A program made the position numbers and the translations under genes. Positions 11,703 to 22,111 of a stretch of 64,000 nt of DNA are shown here, piece by piece. A model generated the notes under the pieces. That model saw nothing but the letters and a program-made list of their open reading frames with translations, had not been told where the DNA came from and made no database searches. How positions within the stretch are numbered: the stretch's first letter is position 1; the number at the start of each line of letters is the position of its first letter. The DNA is from Tretioscincus oriximinensis (lineage: Eukaryota; Chordata; Lepidosauria; Squamata; Gymnophthalmidae), in the NCBI GenBank assembly GCA_022410635.1, contig JAJVDF010001743.1:37128-101127 (forward strand), read 5' to 3'.

Positions 11703-11972
11703 AAGGTACATATATTCACACAGTGTGAGAGTGTAGAGAAATTCAGTTTTTTGCCAATTAGTTATCTGAATAGCAAAGGAAATGTAAATAAGGAAAAACA
11801 AAATGGATGGATGGGAAAACAGTCAAAATTGATTGTATACAGCTAACAAAACAGAAGGGGGGTGGGGGTGGGGAGAGACATGAAATAATGTCATTAAATA
11901 GGTGCTAAAAGCATCATTCCTCCAGAAGTGTGGATTTAAAAAGAGGAAAAATGCTTAAAATGTTTGAATATA

Positions 11973-12450
11973 TTAAGAACATAAGAACATAAGAGGAGCT
12001 ATACTGGATCAGGCCACAGCCCATCAAGTCCAGCATTCTGTGTCACACAGAGGCCCACCAGATGCACCTGGGCAGTCCGAACAGAGGAAAGCAAAATATG
12101 CTCCTGTTCATGACTCCCTGCAAATGGTATTTCAGGAGTATTTCAGAATTTGCTCCAACCTGGAGGCAACATCCAGACATCCATCCTAGTATCCATTTAT
12201 AGCCTTGGTGTCCATAAACCTGTCTAGTTCTGTCTTGAAACTATCCAAGCTGTTAGTTACCACTACCTCTTCAGGAAGTAAATTCCACAGGCCGATGACC
12301 CTCTGGGTGAAAAAATACTTTCCTTTGTCTGTTCTCACTTTTCTACCCAACAGTTTTAAGGAGTGCCCTCTGGTCCTAGAGAAAACATTCATCCTGTCCA
12401 TCCCATGCATGATTTTATACACTTCACTCAGAAGATTTGGACGAGATGAT
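11973..12450 (-). mobile_element. CR1-clade LINE 3' end (family A, copy 2)
   Basis: The minus-strand frame 12422-12186 is the CR1 C-terminal tail: YKIMHGMDRMN, then SRTRGHSLKLLGRKVRTDKGKYFF, QRVIGLWNLLPEEVV, and SFKTELDRFMD. It is followed by the family-A 3' UTR and ends at 11,973-12,000 in repeats of AAGAACATA (TTATGTTCT on the element strand). This is one of the better preserved family-A tails, but only the last ~480 bp is present. Confidence 0.92.
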
Positions 12451-12814
12451 TAAATCAAATGAAATTTTGAGATAAATGACACCTGTAAATATGTGTATGT
12501 AAGCAAATAAAAATTATTAGCATGGTCTTAGTAATGGCTGCAAGAAACATGAACTGTTCAGACCACGCAATAGAATTACAAGTGAATCAACTCTGCATTG
12601 CTTCCACAGCGTCCTTTCCACATCCTTGAGCTGCCAGCATATGCTGCCAGTGTCAAAGTTTTTTGAAAGAAGCTGACAAGCATTTGAACCCACCAGGGAT
12701 TAGTGTTCCTTAGCACACAAGAGAAGACTGCAGCCCCTGTTGCTGTGATGGGGTTCTTTGCATTCCTATTCACTCACTTTGCTGTCATTTAAACACAGTG
12801 TTCTAAACAGTGTT
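12451..12814. other. No recognised feature
   Basis: Spacer between two oppositely oriented CR1 family-A copies. No RNA or gene signal is seen. Confidence 0.55.
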
Positions 12815-13405
12815 TGAAGGTAAAGAAAAGGGCAACAAGAATGATCAAGGGACTGGAGCACCTCCCTTATGAAATCCAGTTGCAACATTTGGGCCTCTCC
12901 AGCCTCGAAAGACAGCACTTGAGAGGAGATCTAATTGAAGTATACAAAATCATGCGTGGGATGGATAAGATGAATAGAGAAAAACTTTTTTCTCTATCAC
13001 ACACCACTAGGACCAGGGGGCAATCCTTAAATCTGATGGGCAGAACAGTGAGGAGCGACAAGGGAAAGTATTTTTTTCACCTAGAGGGTCATTAGCCTGT
13101 GGAATTTACTTCCAGAAGAGGTGGTAGTAGCTAGCAGCCTGGGTAGCTTTAAGACAGGATTTGCCAAGCTCATGAATGCCAAGGGTATAAACAGCTAGGA
13201 TGGATGTCTTGATTCTGCCTCCGAGATAGAGCAACAGGCAGTGTTCTTGAAATGCCATTTCCAGGGCATCGAGAACAGTTGAAGATTTTGCCTTCTTTTG
13301 TTCCTGACTGCCCATGTGCAATTGGTGGGCCACTATGTGAGACAGAAGGCTGGACTAGATGGGCTCCAGCCTGATTCAGCAGGGTTCCCCTTATGTACTC
13401 GCATT
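12815..13405 (+). mobile_element. CR1-clade LINE 3' end (family A, copy 3)
   Basis: The frame 12814-13095 reads KKRATRMIKGLEHLPYEIQL, SLERQHLRGDLIEVYKIMRG, then FSLSHTTRTRGQSLNLMGR and SDKGKYFF. It is the post-polymerase tail of CR1, followed by the family-A 3' UTR (GCTGGACTAGATGGGCTCCA, then CAGCAGGGTTCC and TTATGT). It is truncated at the 5' side within the ORF and cannot act on its own. Confidence 0.92.
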
Positions 13406-13410
13406 TGAAC

Positions 13411-13448
13411 AACAGCTAAGTGGGTGAAGAGCAACCCACTTAGCTGTT
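13411..13448. repeat. Perfect 15-bp inverted repeat, 8-bp loop
   Basis: The arms AACAGCTAAGTGGGT (13411-13425) and ACCCACTTAGCTGTT (13434-13448) are exact complements. An alternative hairpin (AGAGCAAC with GTTGCTCT) overlaps the right arm. It lies just past the CR1 copy's 3' end. The function is unknown; a template-switch product is likely. Confidence 0.85.
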
Positions 13449-14048
13449 GCTCTTGCACATCATCAGAGGATACTACTAAAGTGGTTCAAACTGCTTTATG
13501 GGCATGTGTGTTCTTACTACCAATCTGAATGAAGGTAATCCATTTTTACTAAAGTGGATTACAGCGGGTAAATGCACGAACGGCCATAATTAAGTAGAGT
13601 ACAAAATTTGTCATCAGAACACGAGAGGAGCAAGGCTTGGGTTAAATTCTTGTTTTTGATCTTTCTTATCTTAGAGAGAAGCACAGTTCAAGAAAATATT
13701 AAAGCCAAATCAGAGAAACTGTATGGGCAGTTGCTGAACGTATCTGAGAATAATGATGTATTGTGACAATTTCAATGCCTGTTTTATTACACTTATTTTG
13801 CTTTTGATTACCAGGTATTTTTGTGATATTACGAATGGAAGATAAACATTGCATATAGAAGAGAGACATCACAAAACTTCTACAGCCCAAATGGATGATT
13901 TTAGAGGAGATTTTAACATGTTTTAACCAAATTAAAAATTAAGATATCACCAAATTTTTGTTCTCTTGAATAAACAGCTTTTGTTCTTTTTCTGTTACTT
14001 GTGAGTAGCAAAGGATTTTTATAAAGACTATCTTGCTGATGTAAAAGA
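13449..14048. other. No recognised feature
   Basis: About 600 bp of AT-rich spacer with no supported gene or repeat family. Confidence 0.5.
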
Positions 14049-14335
14049 TGAATGGGTTCTTATATCACGCTTTTCTCACCTTACAAAGGGAACCAAAGCA
14101 GCTTACAAGGGTATTTTGCCCAAAGGCTCACATTCTATCTTCCCCACCAGGCTATGGTAGTTCCCATGTATCTACTTGCACTCAGTTGCAATTTCTTGCA
14201 CTTCTTGCTTTCGAATAGTTGGGTTGGCTAGAGCTACAGGCTAGTGGAAGGTGCTCAGTCCTCCCCATGTCCCACACAGGGCTTTGAAATTCGATCTCCC
14301 AGATGAAAGACGGTTTCCTAAGCGACTGAGCCATT
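14049..14335 (-). mobile_element. tRNA-derived SINE, copy 1
   Basis: On the minus strand it starts with a tRNA-like head. The A box TGGCTCAGTCG fits TRGYNNARNNG exactly. The B box region GATCGAATT is one base from the consensus GWTCRANNC. A conserved body (phrases 'agctctagccaaccca', 'cataccctggtgggg'-type) follows, then a tail 'gtaagctgctttggttcccttt...gagaaaagcgtgatataagaaccc'. The same body recurs at 24.9, 28.2 and 51.4 kb. It is non-autonomous, made by pol III and mobilised by a LINE. I cannot name the family with certainty. Confidence 0.75.
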
Positions 14336-17300
14336 ATGTAGTAATTCATATGTTACTAGTTTCAAAAAGCAGTCTTGGATATGCTTTTCTTATTAAGAAG
14401 CAAATGAATATTGAAAGTTTCTGTCAAATCTTGCCACAGTAATGCACATACGTTATTTGTATATTAAGATGGTTCAATTTAGGTTTCTTAAATTTGGTTC
14501 CTTCTGCACATCAAACTTTTAAAATATATTGAATTCAACACCAGCAGGTGGCAGCAGCGTTTGCTGGAAAAAGGTTCATGCAAATAAATGAGTGAAATTC
14601 AAATTAACTATTTGCAAGTTTACAAATGCAATGGACTAAATTATAAGCATTCTGCATTTTAACTGTGACTTTTACTGACTGTTTGCTACTAGTAAATAAT
14701 TTTAATTTGGAAGTCTCAGAAAAGACCACTATGTCAAAATATATTTTTCAGCTGTTAGGCAGCTGAAAGCTTCATAGGATATCCTTCTAAAGTTGCCTTT
14801 TACAAAATGGAGTCTCATCCCCTTTATGTGCTTATCATGCTAAATCTTTTTTTAGAAAATACAGATTGGCTTGATCCAGAATAGCTATAGCAGTATGTGT
14901 TTGCATTAAACAAGGTGGGCAGATTAAAGATGCAGCAACATATGATACAATGTAGATTTGCTGCATGCTACTTGGTCACTCTGATCCAGTCTAAGACTAG
15001 GCCCTATCCACACAAATGGATTAAATCTGGTATTTTAAATCCAGAATAACGTATCATGCCTCTGCTCTCCCGTAACTCTAGTCTGCATTACTGAGTGAGC
15101 ATTTGTTTTGCAGGTCTGTGAACTGATAGTGTATATAGCCACCTGGTTCACTGCTTCTCTCTCCTCTCATATGTCGTTGCCTCCTTCCTGCACTCATATA
15201 CATGTGTCCATCAGACGGACTTTTAATGGAGAAACGTAGATTCCTGCTCTGAAATCAGTAGAACTATATTATCTGTAAAACCCAGGTTAACAAGGTTTAA
15301 ACCGAGTACATTATCTACTTGTAGTGAAAAACTCTTGTCTGTATGGTCCTTATATGTGGATGCCCCGCTCCTTAATCTAGAACAAACAAACACTATAGTA
15401 CAGATGTAGTACTGATTAATATGAGCTACCACTATTCCAGATTAGTGAGCATTTAGGACTACCACAAGTCTGAATTGTTAAGTTATTAAATCAGATAATT
15501 AAATACATAAAAAGCCCTTGAGCATTCTTATGTCTCATATGTGAAGCCTAATAAATTTATGGTCTCTAAATTTGTCAGCATACTATAACTGAATAACTCT
15601 TTATAATCATTTTGAGGCATTAGTAGTGACATACCTACACATAGGTGAGTAGATTTTTTTCCTGTTTTAAAAAATGTAGTTCTCAGGGATAAATAAAAGC
15701 AAATGTTAAATGAAAGCAAAATCCTGCATTTTTAAACTATTTTTAATAACAGCAGCAGCAGCAATATCCATTCCAACTGTTCTCCCATCCCTAAAGCTTA
15801 AGAAATTCAGATCCAGGGATGGAAGTTTAGGAATGATTTATTAATGACCTGTGAAGTACCATTATAGATCACAAGGCATTATTTTATAACTTGTGAAGTA
15901 AATGAATAAGTAAAGGGAATTGAAATCTTGTGTTGTGAATTCCAGTACTCTGTAAAACAAAGATCATTGTGAGTATACAAATGTTTTGTGACAATTATTT
16001 AGTCCTAAAGGAATGCACACAGAGGTGGAATTACATTCAGTCTTGACACAGTCTTCTGTAGCTTTTAGGTCAAAATTGAAAACATAAAATAGTAGCCAGA
16101 AGTGGATTAGAGGTGGTAGTTGCCTCATGCCAGTTTTTCCATTTCACCTAATTCAACTTAACTGCTACAAAGCACAGGTTTTATCTCAAGAAAGAGCCTC
16201 TGCCATCGTCTCTACCATGACGGCAGCAGGGACTTCATAATGATTACACAATCCCCATCACCATCAAAGGTGCTTTGTTTGTAAGATGTGATTTCATGCC
16301 TTTTGTGGAGGTGATATTAAAAATGGCACCACTTCATTCCAAAATGGTATTTTTGGAGGCTGTCTGGATAAAGCCATATTGGTGTCTGACAACATTTAAT
16401 TACTAGAGCCATAAATATAGCCAGTTGTTCTAATCCATGAGTATTCAAACGGACAGAGCAGGAAGACAGTGCTTCGAAATACTGGGGGACTCTTATCTCA
16501 CGCTACCTCTCCCATTCTTTCTACAGCTACCCAATGAAGCACAGACAACAGGTTTCTGCATAAGCTTTCTATCATGGGAGCAAGTCCTTTCTGCATAGTA
16601 AAGAGCATCTGAAAAAAAACACACGAAGTTTGACTACAGCTGCATCTGCAATGGGGGGAAAGGGGTGCAAACACTGTGTGGCTCTGTCCTGGATGTGTGA
16701 GCTTCCCCTTACCTCTTAATGAGAAATGCTTTTGCCAGGTTTTCATAGCCATACATTTTCTGAGTCAGGGTTTGCTCAGAAAACTGCCACAAGTGCAGTT
16801 TAACACAATTTCTGTTAAGTGCATTCTGGCATAATTCAACAGTGTACTTTATGGAGCTCACTAACCAATTGGATGCCAGTCCTCAGGGGTATCCTGGCAA
16901 AAGTAGAAGCAGTCCCAAGGAGTGGCAGCATGAAAAATTAAAATGCTGTATGGTGAGATAAAAAAAACCTTTCATTCCTTGGGTGTGCTTATGACTCCAC
17001 TAGAAACTGATCACAGCAATAACAATCTTGAATACGTTTTCTTTTACTTCACTCTGGAGAAAAAATATCCTTTAATCGAGTTAACTTCATGGTACTTTAA
17101 AAAAAAATCAAGTCAATTTATTGCACCACCTTATAGTATAATTAAAGCAAGATTTGTTTTCAGTCTGTTCAAGAAGATACCTACTGTCACGTAACATCTG
17201 TACAGCTACAGATATCTGTGGATGAGTTGCTTCAAATGAGTTTCTTTTTGCCATGTGTACTGAATATAGTTGGAAGTGTGCATGCTGGTACAGTGTTCAA

Positions 17301-17774
17301 GTGTGCCCAAAGAAATTCATTTTCCTTTCATATATTTACACAAAGTAAGAAAACATTGTGAATTCATTATTTTAAAATGATAACCCATACGTAACTTCTG
17401 CTTATCTCAAATGCAATGAAAAGGATGAATTTGCACACACACCATCATGCCCATTAGATTTGAAGCAAACATCAAAATGGATGACAGACTTACAGAATTG
17501 ATGCATACATAAGAAAAGCTTTCTTCAGGGCACTTCAGAGTGACAGATGATAACCCAGAATAGATAGCAATGTCTAGAAACATGGAAATGGCACATGGAA
17601 GCAATCTAGTAGAAGATATTTGTAGTTGGTAGCGGTGGGAGTGGTCCAGCTTCCATTCTATTGTTTCACGAGTTCTCATTAGGCTCTAAAAGATGGCCTC
17701 TTTTCTACCAAATATAAAAAACTATTTTGTATTTACATAAAATACTTATAATTATATATTTTTTGTTTTTCTTA
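14336..17774. other. No recognised gene
   Basis: About 3.4 kb of AT-rich DNA. ORFs here are all under 90 codons and without known motifs. A weak inverted terminal resemblance at 15,000-15,370 was considered and not accepted as a transposon. Confidence 0.5.
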
Positions 17775-18382
17775 AAAATCTGTGGTGAATATTGGAATAT
17801 TGGTGTACAGTTCTGATCACCACATCTCACATATTGTGAAGTTGGAGCACCTCGCTTATGAAATCCAGCTGCAGTGTCTGGACCTCTTCTGTCTTGAAAG
17901 ATGGCATTTGAAAGGTGATCTGATTGAAGTGTATAAAATCATGCATGGGATGGACAAGGTGAAACAGAAATATTGCATTAACACTAGGACCAGGGGGCAT
18001 TCCTTGAAGCTGATGGACAGAAGAGTGAGGACAGACAAGAGAAAGTATTTTTCACCCAGAGAGACATTGGCCTTTGGAATTTACTTTCAGAAGAAGTGGT
18101 GGTAGCTAGTAGCCTGGATAGTTGTAAGAGGGGATTGGACAAGTTAATGGTCACCAAGGGTATAAATAGCTACTAGGATGTAAATCTTGATGCTTTCTCT
18201 GAGATGGAGCAACAGGCAGGATTCTTGAAATGCCATTTGCAGGGTGTCTAGAACAGTTGAAGATTTTATGTTCTTCCAGACTGTCCAAGTGCAATTGCTT
18301 GGCCACTGTGTAAGGCAGAATTCTGAACTAGATGGGCTCTGACCCGATTCAGCAGGGTTCCTCTTATGTTCATATATGTGTG
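17775..18382 (+). mobile_element. CR1-clade LINE 3' end (family A, copy 4)
   Basis: The frame 17782-18105 contains KLEHLAYEIQLQCLDLFCLE, LKGDLIEVYKIMHGMDKV, NTRTRGHSLKLMDRRVRTDK and KYF. It is followed by the family-A UTR ending at CAGCAGGGTTCCTCTTATGTTCA. A short internal deletion removes part of the tail seen in other copies. A TG microsatellite (18372-18398) has grown from the end of the element's tail. Confidence 0.9.
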
Positions 18383-18398
18383 TGTGTGTATGAGTGTG
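18372..18398. repeat. (TG)n microsatellite at LINE tail
   Basis: A short TG-rich tract directly follows the CR1 copy's terminal TTATGTTCA, consistent with simple-repeat growth from a retrotransposon tail. Confidence 0.75.
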
Positions 18399-18634
18399 TC
18401 CTTCAAATGCCAAACACACTTGTAGTGTGAAATTCCAATACAGTTTATGCTGAGCATTTTTTAGCTTTTCGATGATGCTCGGTAAGTCCTTTCTCCATGA
18501 CAATAGTACAATTTGCCATCCCTTAAAGAAGGTACCATTACTACCATGTTCTTGGTTGCCCATTTCTAAAAGCTTTCTAAATGTGAGTTTACTGGTCTTT
18601 TTTAAAAAAATCCAAATCCATATTGAGGCCTATA
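18383..18634. other. Left flank of the DIRS element
   Basis: Spacer without recognised genes. It ends in GGCCTATA directly before the GAAA that starts the DIRS element. Confidence 0.5.
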
Positions 18635-18797
18635 GAAAGGAACACCTACTTACCGTGAGGTGGTGTTCTGGAAGATGGAGAGGGAAGGGATGCCGGCTCT
18701 TACCATGGGTTATTCCATCGAACCCCCCTGCAGGAAAGCGACAGAATGGTACCTCCCTGGGGTATATCACCCCGCCCACCTAGGGAGACCCAGTCCA
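18635..18797. repeat. DIRS left inverted terminal region
   Basis: Positions 18682-18797 (GAGGGAAGGGATGCCGGCTC...GGAGACCCAGTC) are the inverted counterpart of the right end with few differences. The outer 18635-18680, starting GAAAGGAACACC, is unique to this end and reappears inverted in the internal complementary region. Unequal outer extensions of this kind are normal in DIRS elements. Confidence 0.92.
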
Positions 18798-18887
18798 TTC
18801 TGGAAGACAAAACTTGTCACATCCAAAACATCGACCCAAAAATATAAACCACCATGGCTATCTTGTACAATGTCACTCTTTACCCTC

Positions 18888-18967
18888 TTTTTTTTTTTTT
18901 TTTGTCTCCCAGAGTAAACACAAAAAATCATCTAAGTCCAAAATTCAGGAACACAGAAAACTTTATT
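18888..18967 (-). terminator. AATAAA signal and 16-nt A-run of the DIRS element
   Basis: On the coding (minus) strand AATAAA lies at 18967-18962, followed 58 nt later by 16 consecutive A residues at 18903-18888. It is downstream of the recombinase stop and inside the element. It probably marks the mRNA 3' end. The A-run could be genomic or a fossil of a poly(A) tail carried through reverse transcription. Confidence 0.5.
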
Positions 18968-19059
18968 AACTTAACAAGCAATACTAGAGGAAAGAGCATC
19001 CCATTACCAAAAGAATGAGAATTTTTCCAGCGGATATTCCCTAGTCGCCGGGAGGGGTG

Positions 19060-19161
19060 GCATCCCTTCCCTCTCCATCTTCCAGAACACCACCTCACGG
19101 TAAGTAGGTGTTCCTTTCATGGAAGATGGAACCGGGAAGGGATGCCGGCTCTTACCATGGG
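19060..19161. repeat. DIRS internal complementary region (ICR)
   Basis: 19060-19118 is the reverse complement of the outer left end (18635-18694), and 19118-19161 is the reverse complement-equivalent of the outer right end (24889-24934). The two meet at TTTC (19115-19118), the complement of GAAA found at both element ends. The ICR thus encodes the joined ends of the circular intermediate and serves as template to complete the termini during replication. It is diagnostic for DIRS-like elements. Confidence 0.93.
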
Positions 19162-19195
19162 AAGTACCACAGCATCCCCATAACAGGGAGGGAGA

Positions 19196-20624
19196 CTAGG
19201 GAGAATCCGCTTCCAAAATATTTTGAACTACCCTATGTCCCAGATTCCCCCTGGACGACCTGAAAATGTCCAGCTTGTAGTGTCTGGTGAACACTGAAGA
19301 GGACCTCCAAGTTGCTGCCAGGCACACTTCCTCCAATGAGGCCCTATTAAAATAGGCCCAAGACGTAGAAGCTGACCTGGTCGAGTGAGCTACTATAGAT
19401 CCCGGAGGAGTCTTGCCCAGAGACCTGTATGCAATTTTTATACACTCCACCACCCAAAAAGCCAGAGTCTTGGGGGAGGCCTTCAGGCCTCGCCTAATCG
19501 AATGGAAAAGTATAAAAAGAGACTCAGTCCTCCTAATCTCCTGAGTTCTCTTGATGTAGATCAGCAGTGCCCGCCGTGCGTCCAAGGTATGCCATACCCG
19601 TTCCAAAGGAGTTCAAGGATTAGGGCAGAAGGATGGTACAACAATGTCCTGGGTAACATGATAAGCAGTGTTGACTTTGGGGATGCCTCAGAATTAGCGT
19701 ATCAGGATTTGAATTGAAACAGTGAGGGTGTAACGATAGGGCTGCCAGTTCGGAAACTCTGCGAGTGCTGACAATGGCCAGGAGAAACACAGTTTTATAC
19801 GTCAGATGGGACCAAGAAGGGCTCAAATGGGGGTTTAGTCAAAGCGGTAAGGACCGTATGAAGGCTCCAAAAAGGAACTCTGTGGCGGACCGGTCCAGAA
19901 ACAGTCTTCCTGGCCTTCAGAAATTTCTTAATGTGAGGGTGAGAACACAATTGGAAATCATTGGCTATGTCTAGGACGGCAGCCAGAGCTGCCACATGGT
20001 GCTTTAGGGTGCTGTATGACAAGCCCATGTACGCTCCTCGTTGCAAGAAGTCCAAAATTCGATTCAAGGGAGCGTGAAAAGGGTCTATGTGTTGAGAGAA
20101 AGCCCATGAATAGAAAGTCTTCCAGGTTGAACTGTACAAGTTTAAGGTGGAAGGACGTTTATCGGCCACCAGAGGATCACTGCCTCAGAATATCCTAGTC
20201 GTCTGTACAGGAAGCGCTGAGCAGCCAAGCAGTTAAATGTAACCACTGAGGATCGGGGTGGCAAAATCCTCTCTGCACCAGCAGGTCCGGTCGAGANGGG
20301 AGAGCTAGAGGACCCGCCCGTATCATGGTGTTCAGCATGGGGAACCAAGGCCTGCGTGGCCAATAGGGGGCCACCAGAATAACTAAGGAGCGTGACCTGC
20401 GAAGACGAGCCAGGAAACGAGGTAGCAGCGGTGTGGGAGGAAAAGCGTACAGCAAACCTTCTGGCCATGGGAAGGATAGAGCATCTATCCCCTCCGCTCC
20501 CGGGCACCACCCCCTGGAGAGAAACCTGGGTACTTGGGCGTTCTTGTGAGTTGCAAAAAGGTCCATAACTGGGGCCCCCCAGAGATCCGAGAGTGTCCCG
20601 AACACTTCCGGGTGAAGAGCCCAT
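19196..20624 (-). pseudogene. DIRS tyrosine recombinase, frameshifted
   Basis: Catalyses insertion of the circular DNA copy. The N-terminal core-binding part reads LGYSEAV (end of the frame 20624-20142), then KRPSTLNLYSSTWKTFYSW and YSTLKHHVAALA (20169-19795). The catalytic part carries the first Arg in STRRVSELAAL (19826-19620), and then HSTRSAS (the H-x-x-R pair), AATWRSSSVF and the nucleophile Tyr in FTRHYKLD (19606-19196). So R, HxxR and Y are all visible, but spread over at least three frames with breaks near 20,165, 19,815 and 19,640. The upstream frame overlaps the RT-RNase H ORF by over 400 nt, as is common in DIRS elements. An integrase (DDE) is absent. Confidence 0.9.
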
Positions 20625-22111
20625 TCTGTGGAGGGTAAGTCGTGACGGCTCAGAGCATCCGCTGCCGTGTTCAATATGCCCTGTATGTATGGAGCAGAGA
20701 TAGATAGGATATTAGATTCTGCCCACGTCATCAAGTCACTAGTGAGGGACATCAAAGAACGCGATCTAGCTCCCCCCTGCATGTTGATATGAGCCTTAGT
20801 GGTAGCATTGTCGGTCAGGATCAGTACATGATTTCCATGGACCAAGGAAGAAAAAGCCTTTAAAGCTAACCAGACAGACATTAGTTCCAACCAATTGATG
20901 GAATGTCGAGCCTGCTGTTTGGACCATGAACCCTGAGCAGTTCGTCCCTTGCAATGAGCTCCCCAACCGGAGAGACTAGCATCCGTAGTAATGAGGACCC
21001 GTTCCGGTGGGGTCATAGGAGAACCTCTAAGTAAATTGTCTACATTAGCCCACCAGACCAGAGATTCCTTCACATCTGGAGGTAAGGTTACCAGTTTGTG
21101 TGTCTTACGAGCTATCAGGGGAGTAAAGGGTAGTAGAAACCACTGTAAGGCCCTGGAGTGAAAACGGGCCCATGGAATCAAATCAAATACTGATACCATC
21201 TTTCTCTGAAAGGTTGCCAAGGCTGAGAGGGATATTCTAGGAGAACAGTAGCAAGTTTTTGCCCGTGATACCAGGTTGTCAATCCTTTGGTGGTCTGGGA
21301 AAACCGCAGGAATGGATGTGTCAAAATGGACTCCCAAATGGTCCAAGCTCCTGGAGGGTACCAGAGAGCTCTTCTCCCAATTAATAATGAATCCATGTCG
21401 TTGGAAGAAGGCTAGGGTGGATTCGGCTGCAATTATGGTATCTTCAAAGGAGTCTGTCGAAATCAGTAGGTCATCTAGGTAAGCGAAAACTAAGATGCCT
21501 TGAACTCTCAGGGCCCCAATAAGTTGATCTACCACCTTACTGAATACCCTAGGGGCAATTGAGAGGCCAAAAGGGAGCACCCACCATTGCCAATGGGAGG
21601 AGCCCAGGGCAAAGCGTAAGTACTTCCTAGAGGATGGTCTGATCAAAATATGCATGTATGCATCTGCCAAGTCCATAGATACCAGAAACTGATTCTTTTG
21701 AATGGCCATTCTAATAGATTGGATCGTTTCCATTTTGAAGCATTTTGCAATCATGAATTTATTCAATGGTTTTAGATTTAAAATCGGTCTCCATCCTCCC
21801 GAACGTTTCTTAAAAACAAAAAAGAAAGAGTAAACACCCTTGCCCTTGTCCAGAGCGGGAACTTTTTCAACTGCCCCAATAACTTTTAAACGGTGTAGTG
21901 CCCTCATCACCTCCCATTTCCGAGTGGGGCCCATGGAATGGAGAGATTGGATGAAATGAGGGGGAGGTTGTTGTATTAGTTCCAACTCATATCCAACAGA
22001 AACAACCCGAAACATCCAGTCATCTACTTTGGAAGCTGACCAGGCTGAGGAGAAGAGTGCCAAACGTCCTCCTACAGGTAAGTCTTTAAACGGACCTTCC
22101 CGGTTAACCAT
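20195..22111 (-). CDS. DIRS reverse transcriptase-RNase H
   Basis: 638 codons uninterrupted except one ambiguous base (20297). Reverse transcriptase lies at about residues 95-265: GWRPILNLKPLN, SMDLADAY (catalytic Asp147), WVLPFGLSIAP, and YLDD at 211-214. RNase H lies at about 370-490: TTDASLSGWG (Asp377), NWLELMSVWLAL (Glu409), LTDNATT (Asp434) and ADALSR (Asp485). The C-terminal ~140 residues (DLFAT, LLYAFPPTPLLP, VILVAPYWPRRPWF) are the conserved extension found after RNase H in DIRS-like proteins. The start ATG overlaps the gag stop (ATGGTTAA), which implies coupled or re-initiated translation. All catalytic residues are present, so the polymerase may still be active. Confidence 0.93.
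   Translation of the reverse strand: MVNREGPFKDLPVGGRLALFSSAWSASKVDDWMFRVVSVGYELELIQQPPPHFIQSLHSMGPTRKWEVMRALHRLKVIGAVEKVPALDKGKGVYSFFFVFKKRSGGWRPILNLKPLNKFMIAKCFKMETIQSIRMAIQKNQFLVSMDLADAYMHILIRPSSRKYLRFALGSSHWQWWVLPFGLSIAPRVFSKVVDQLIGALRVQGILVFAYLDDLLISTDSFEDTIIAAESTLAFFQRHGFIINWEKSSLVPSRSLDHLGVHFDTSIPAVFPDHQRIDNLVSRAKTCYCSPRISLSALATFQRKMVSVFDLIPWARFHSRALQWFLLPFTPLIARKTHKLVTLPPDVKESLVWWANVDNLLRGSPMTPPERVLITTDASLSGWGAHCKGRTAQGSWSKQQARHSINWLELMSVWLALKAFSSLVHGNHVLILTDNATTKAHINMQGGARSRSLMSLTSDLMTWAESNILSISAPYIQGILNTAADALSRHDLPSTEWALHPEVFGTLSDLWGAPVMDLFATHKNAQVPRFLSRGWCPGAEGIDALSFPWPEGLLYAFPPTPLLPRFLARLRRSRSLVILVAPYWPRRPWFPMLNTMIRAGPLALXSRPDLLVQRGFCHPDPQWLHLTAWLLSASCTDD

Larger units (their letters stand above)
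9471..11930 (+). mobile_element. L1-superfamily LINE, 5'-truncated, split by an insertion
   Basis: The frame at 9472-9918 is the palm/thumb part of L1 ORF2: RQGYYMSPILFLLAV (fingers/palm), GREEIKINHFTNNSIIIS where the polymerase YADD-type motif should be, FGNNSGLTVN-PKSEIMY, and KYLGIHLCKNV. Downstream the frames are broken but WGIPN and RWYRTPHYIF-FLSNVPSNCWHGCGGQGTY are still readable. The latter is the L1 C-terminal CWxC-like motif. The frame stops at 10,926 and resumes at about 11,703 as GTYIHT-ECREI, so an insertion separates the two halves. The catalytic Asp pair is lost. A copy at 31.6 kb shows the same C-terminal motif undivided. Confidence 0.85.

Noticed and set aside
15000..15375. 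Possible MITE with CCTATCCACACA-like ends
   Set aside because: The inverted match is short and gapped, and no target duplication or internal symmetry was convincing.
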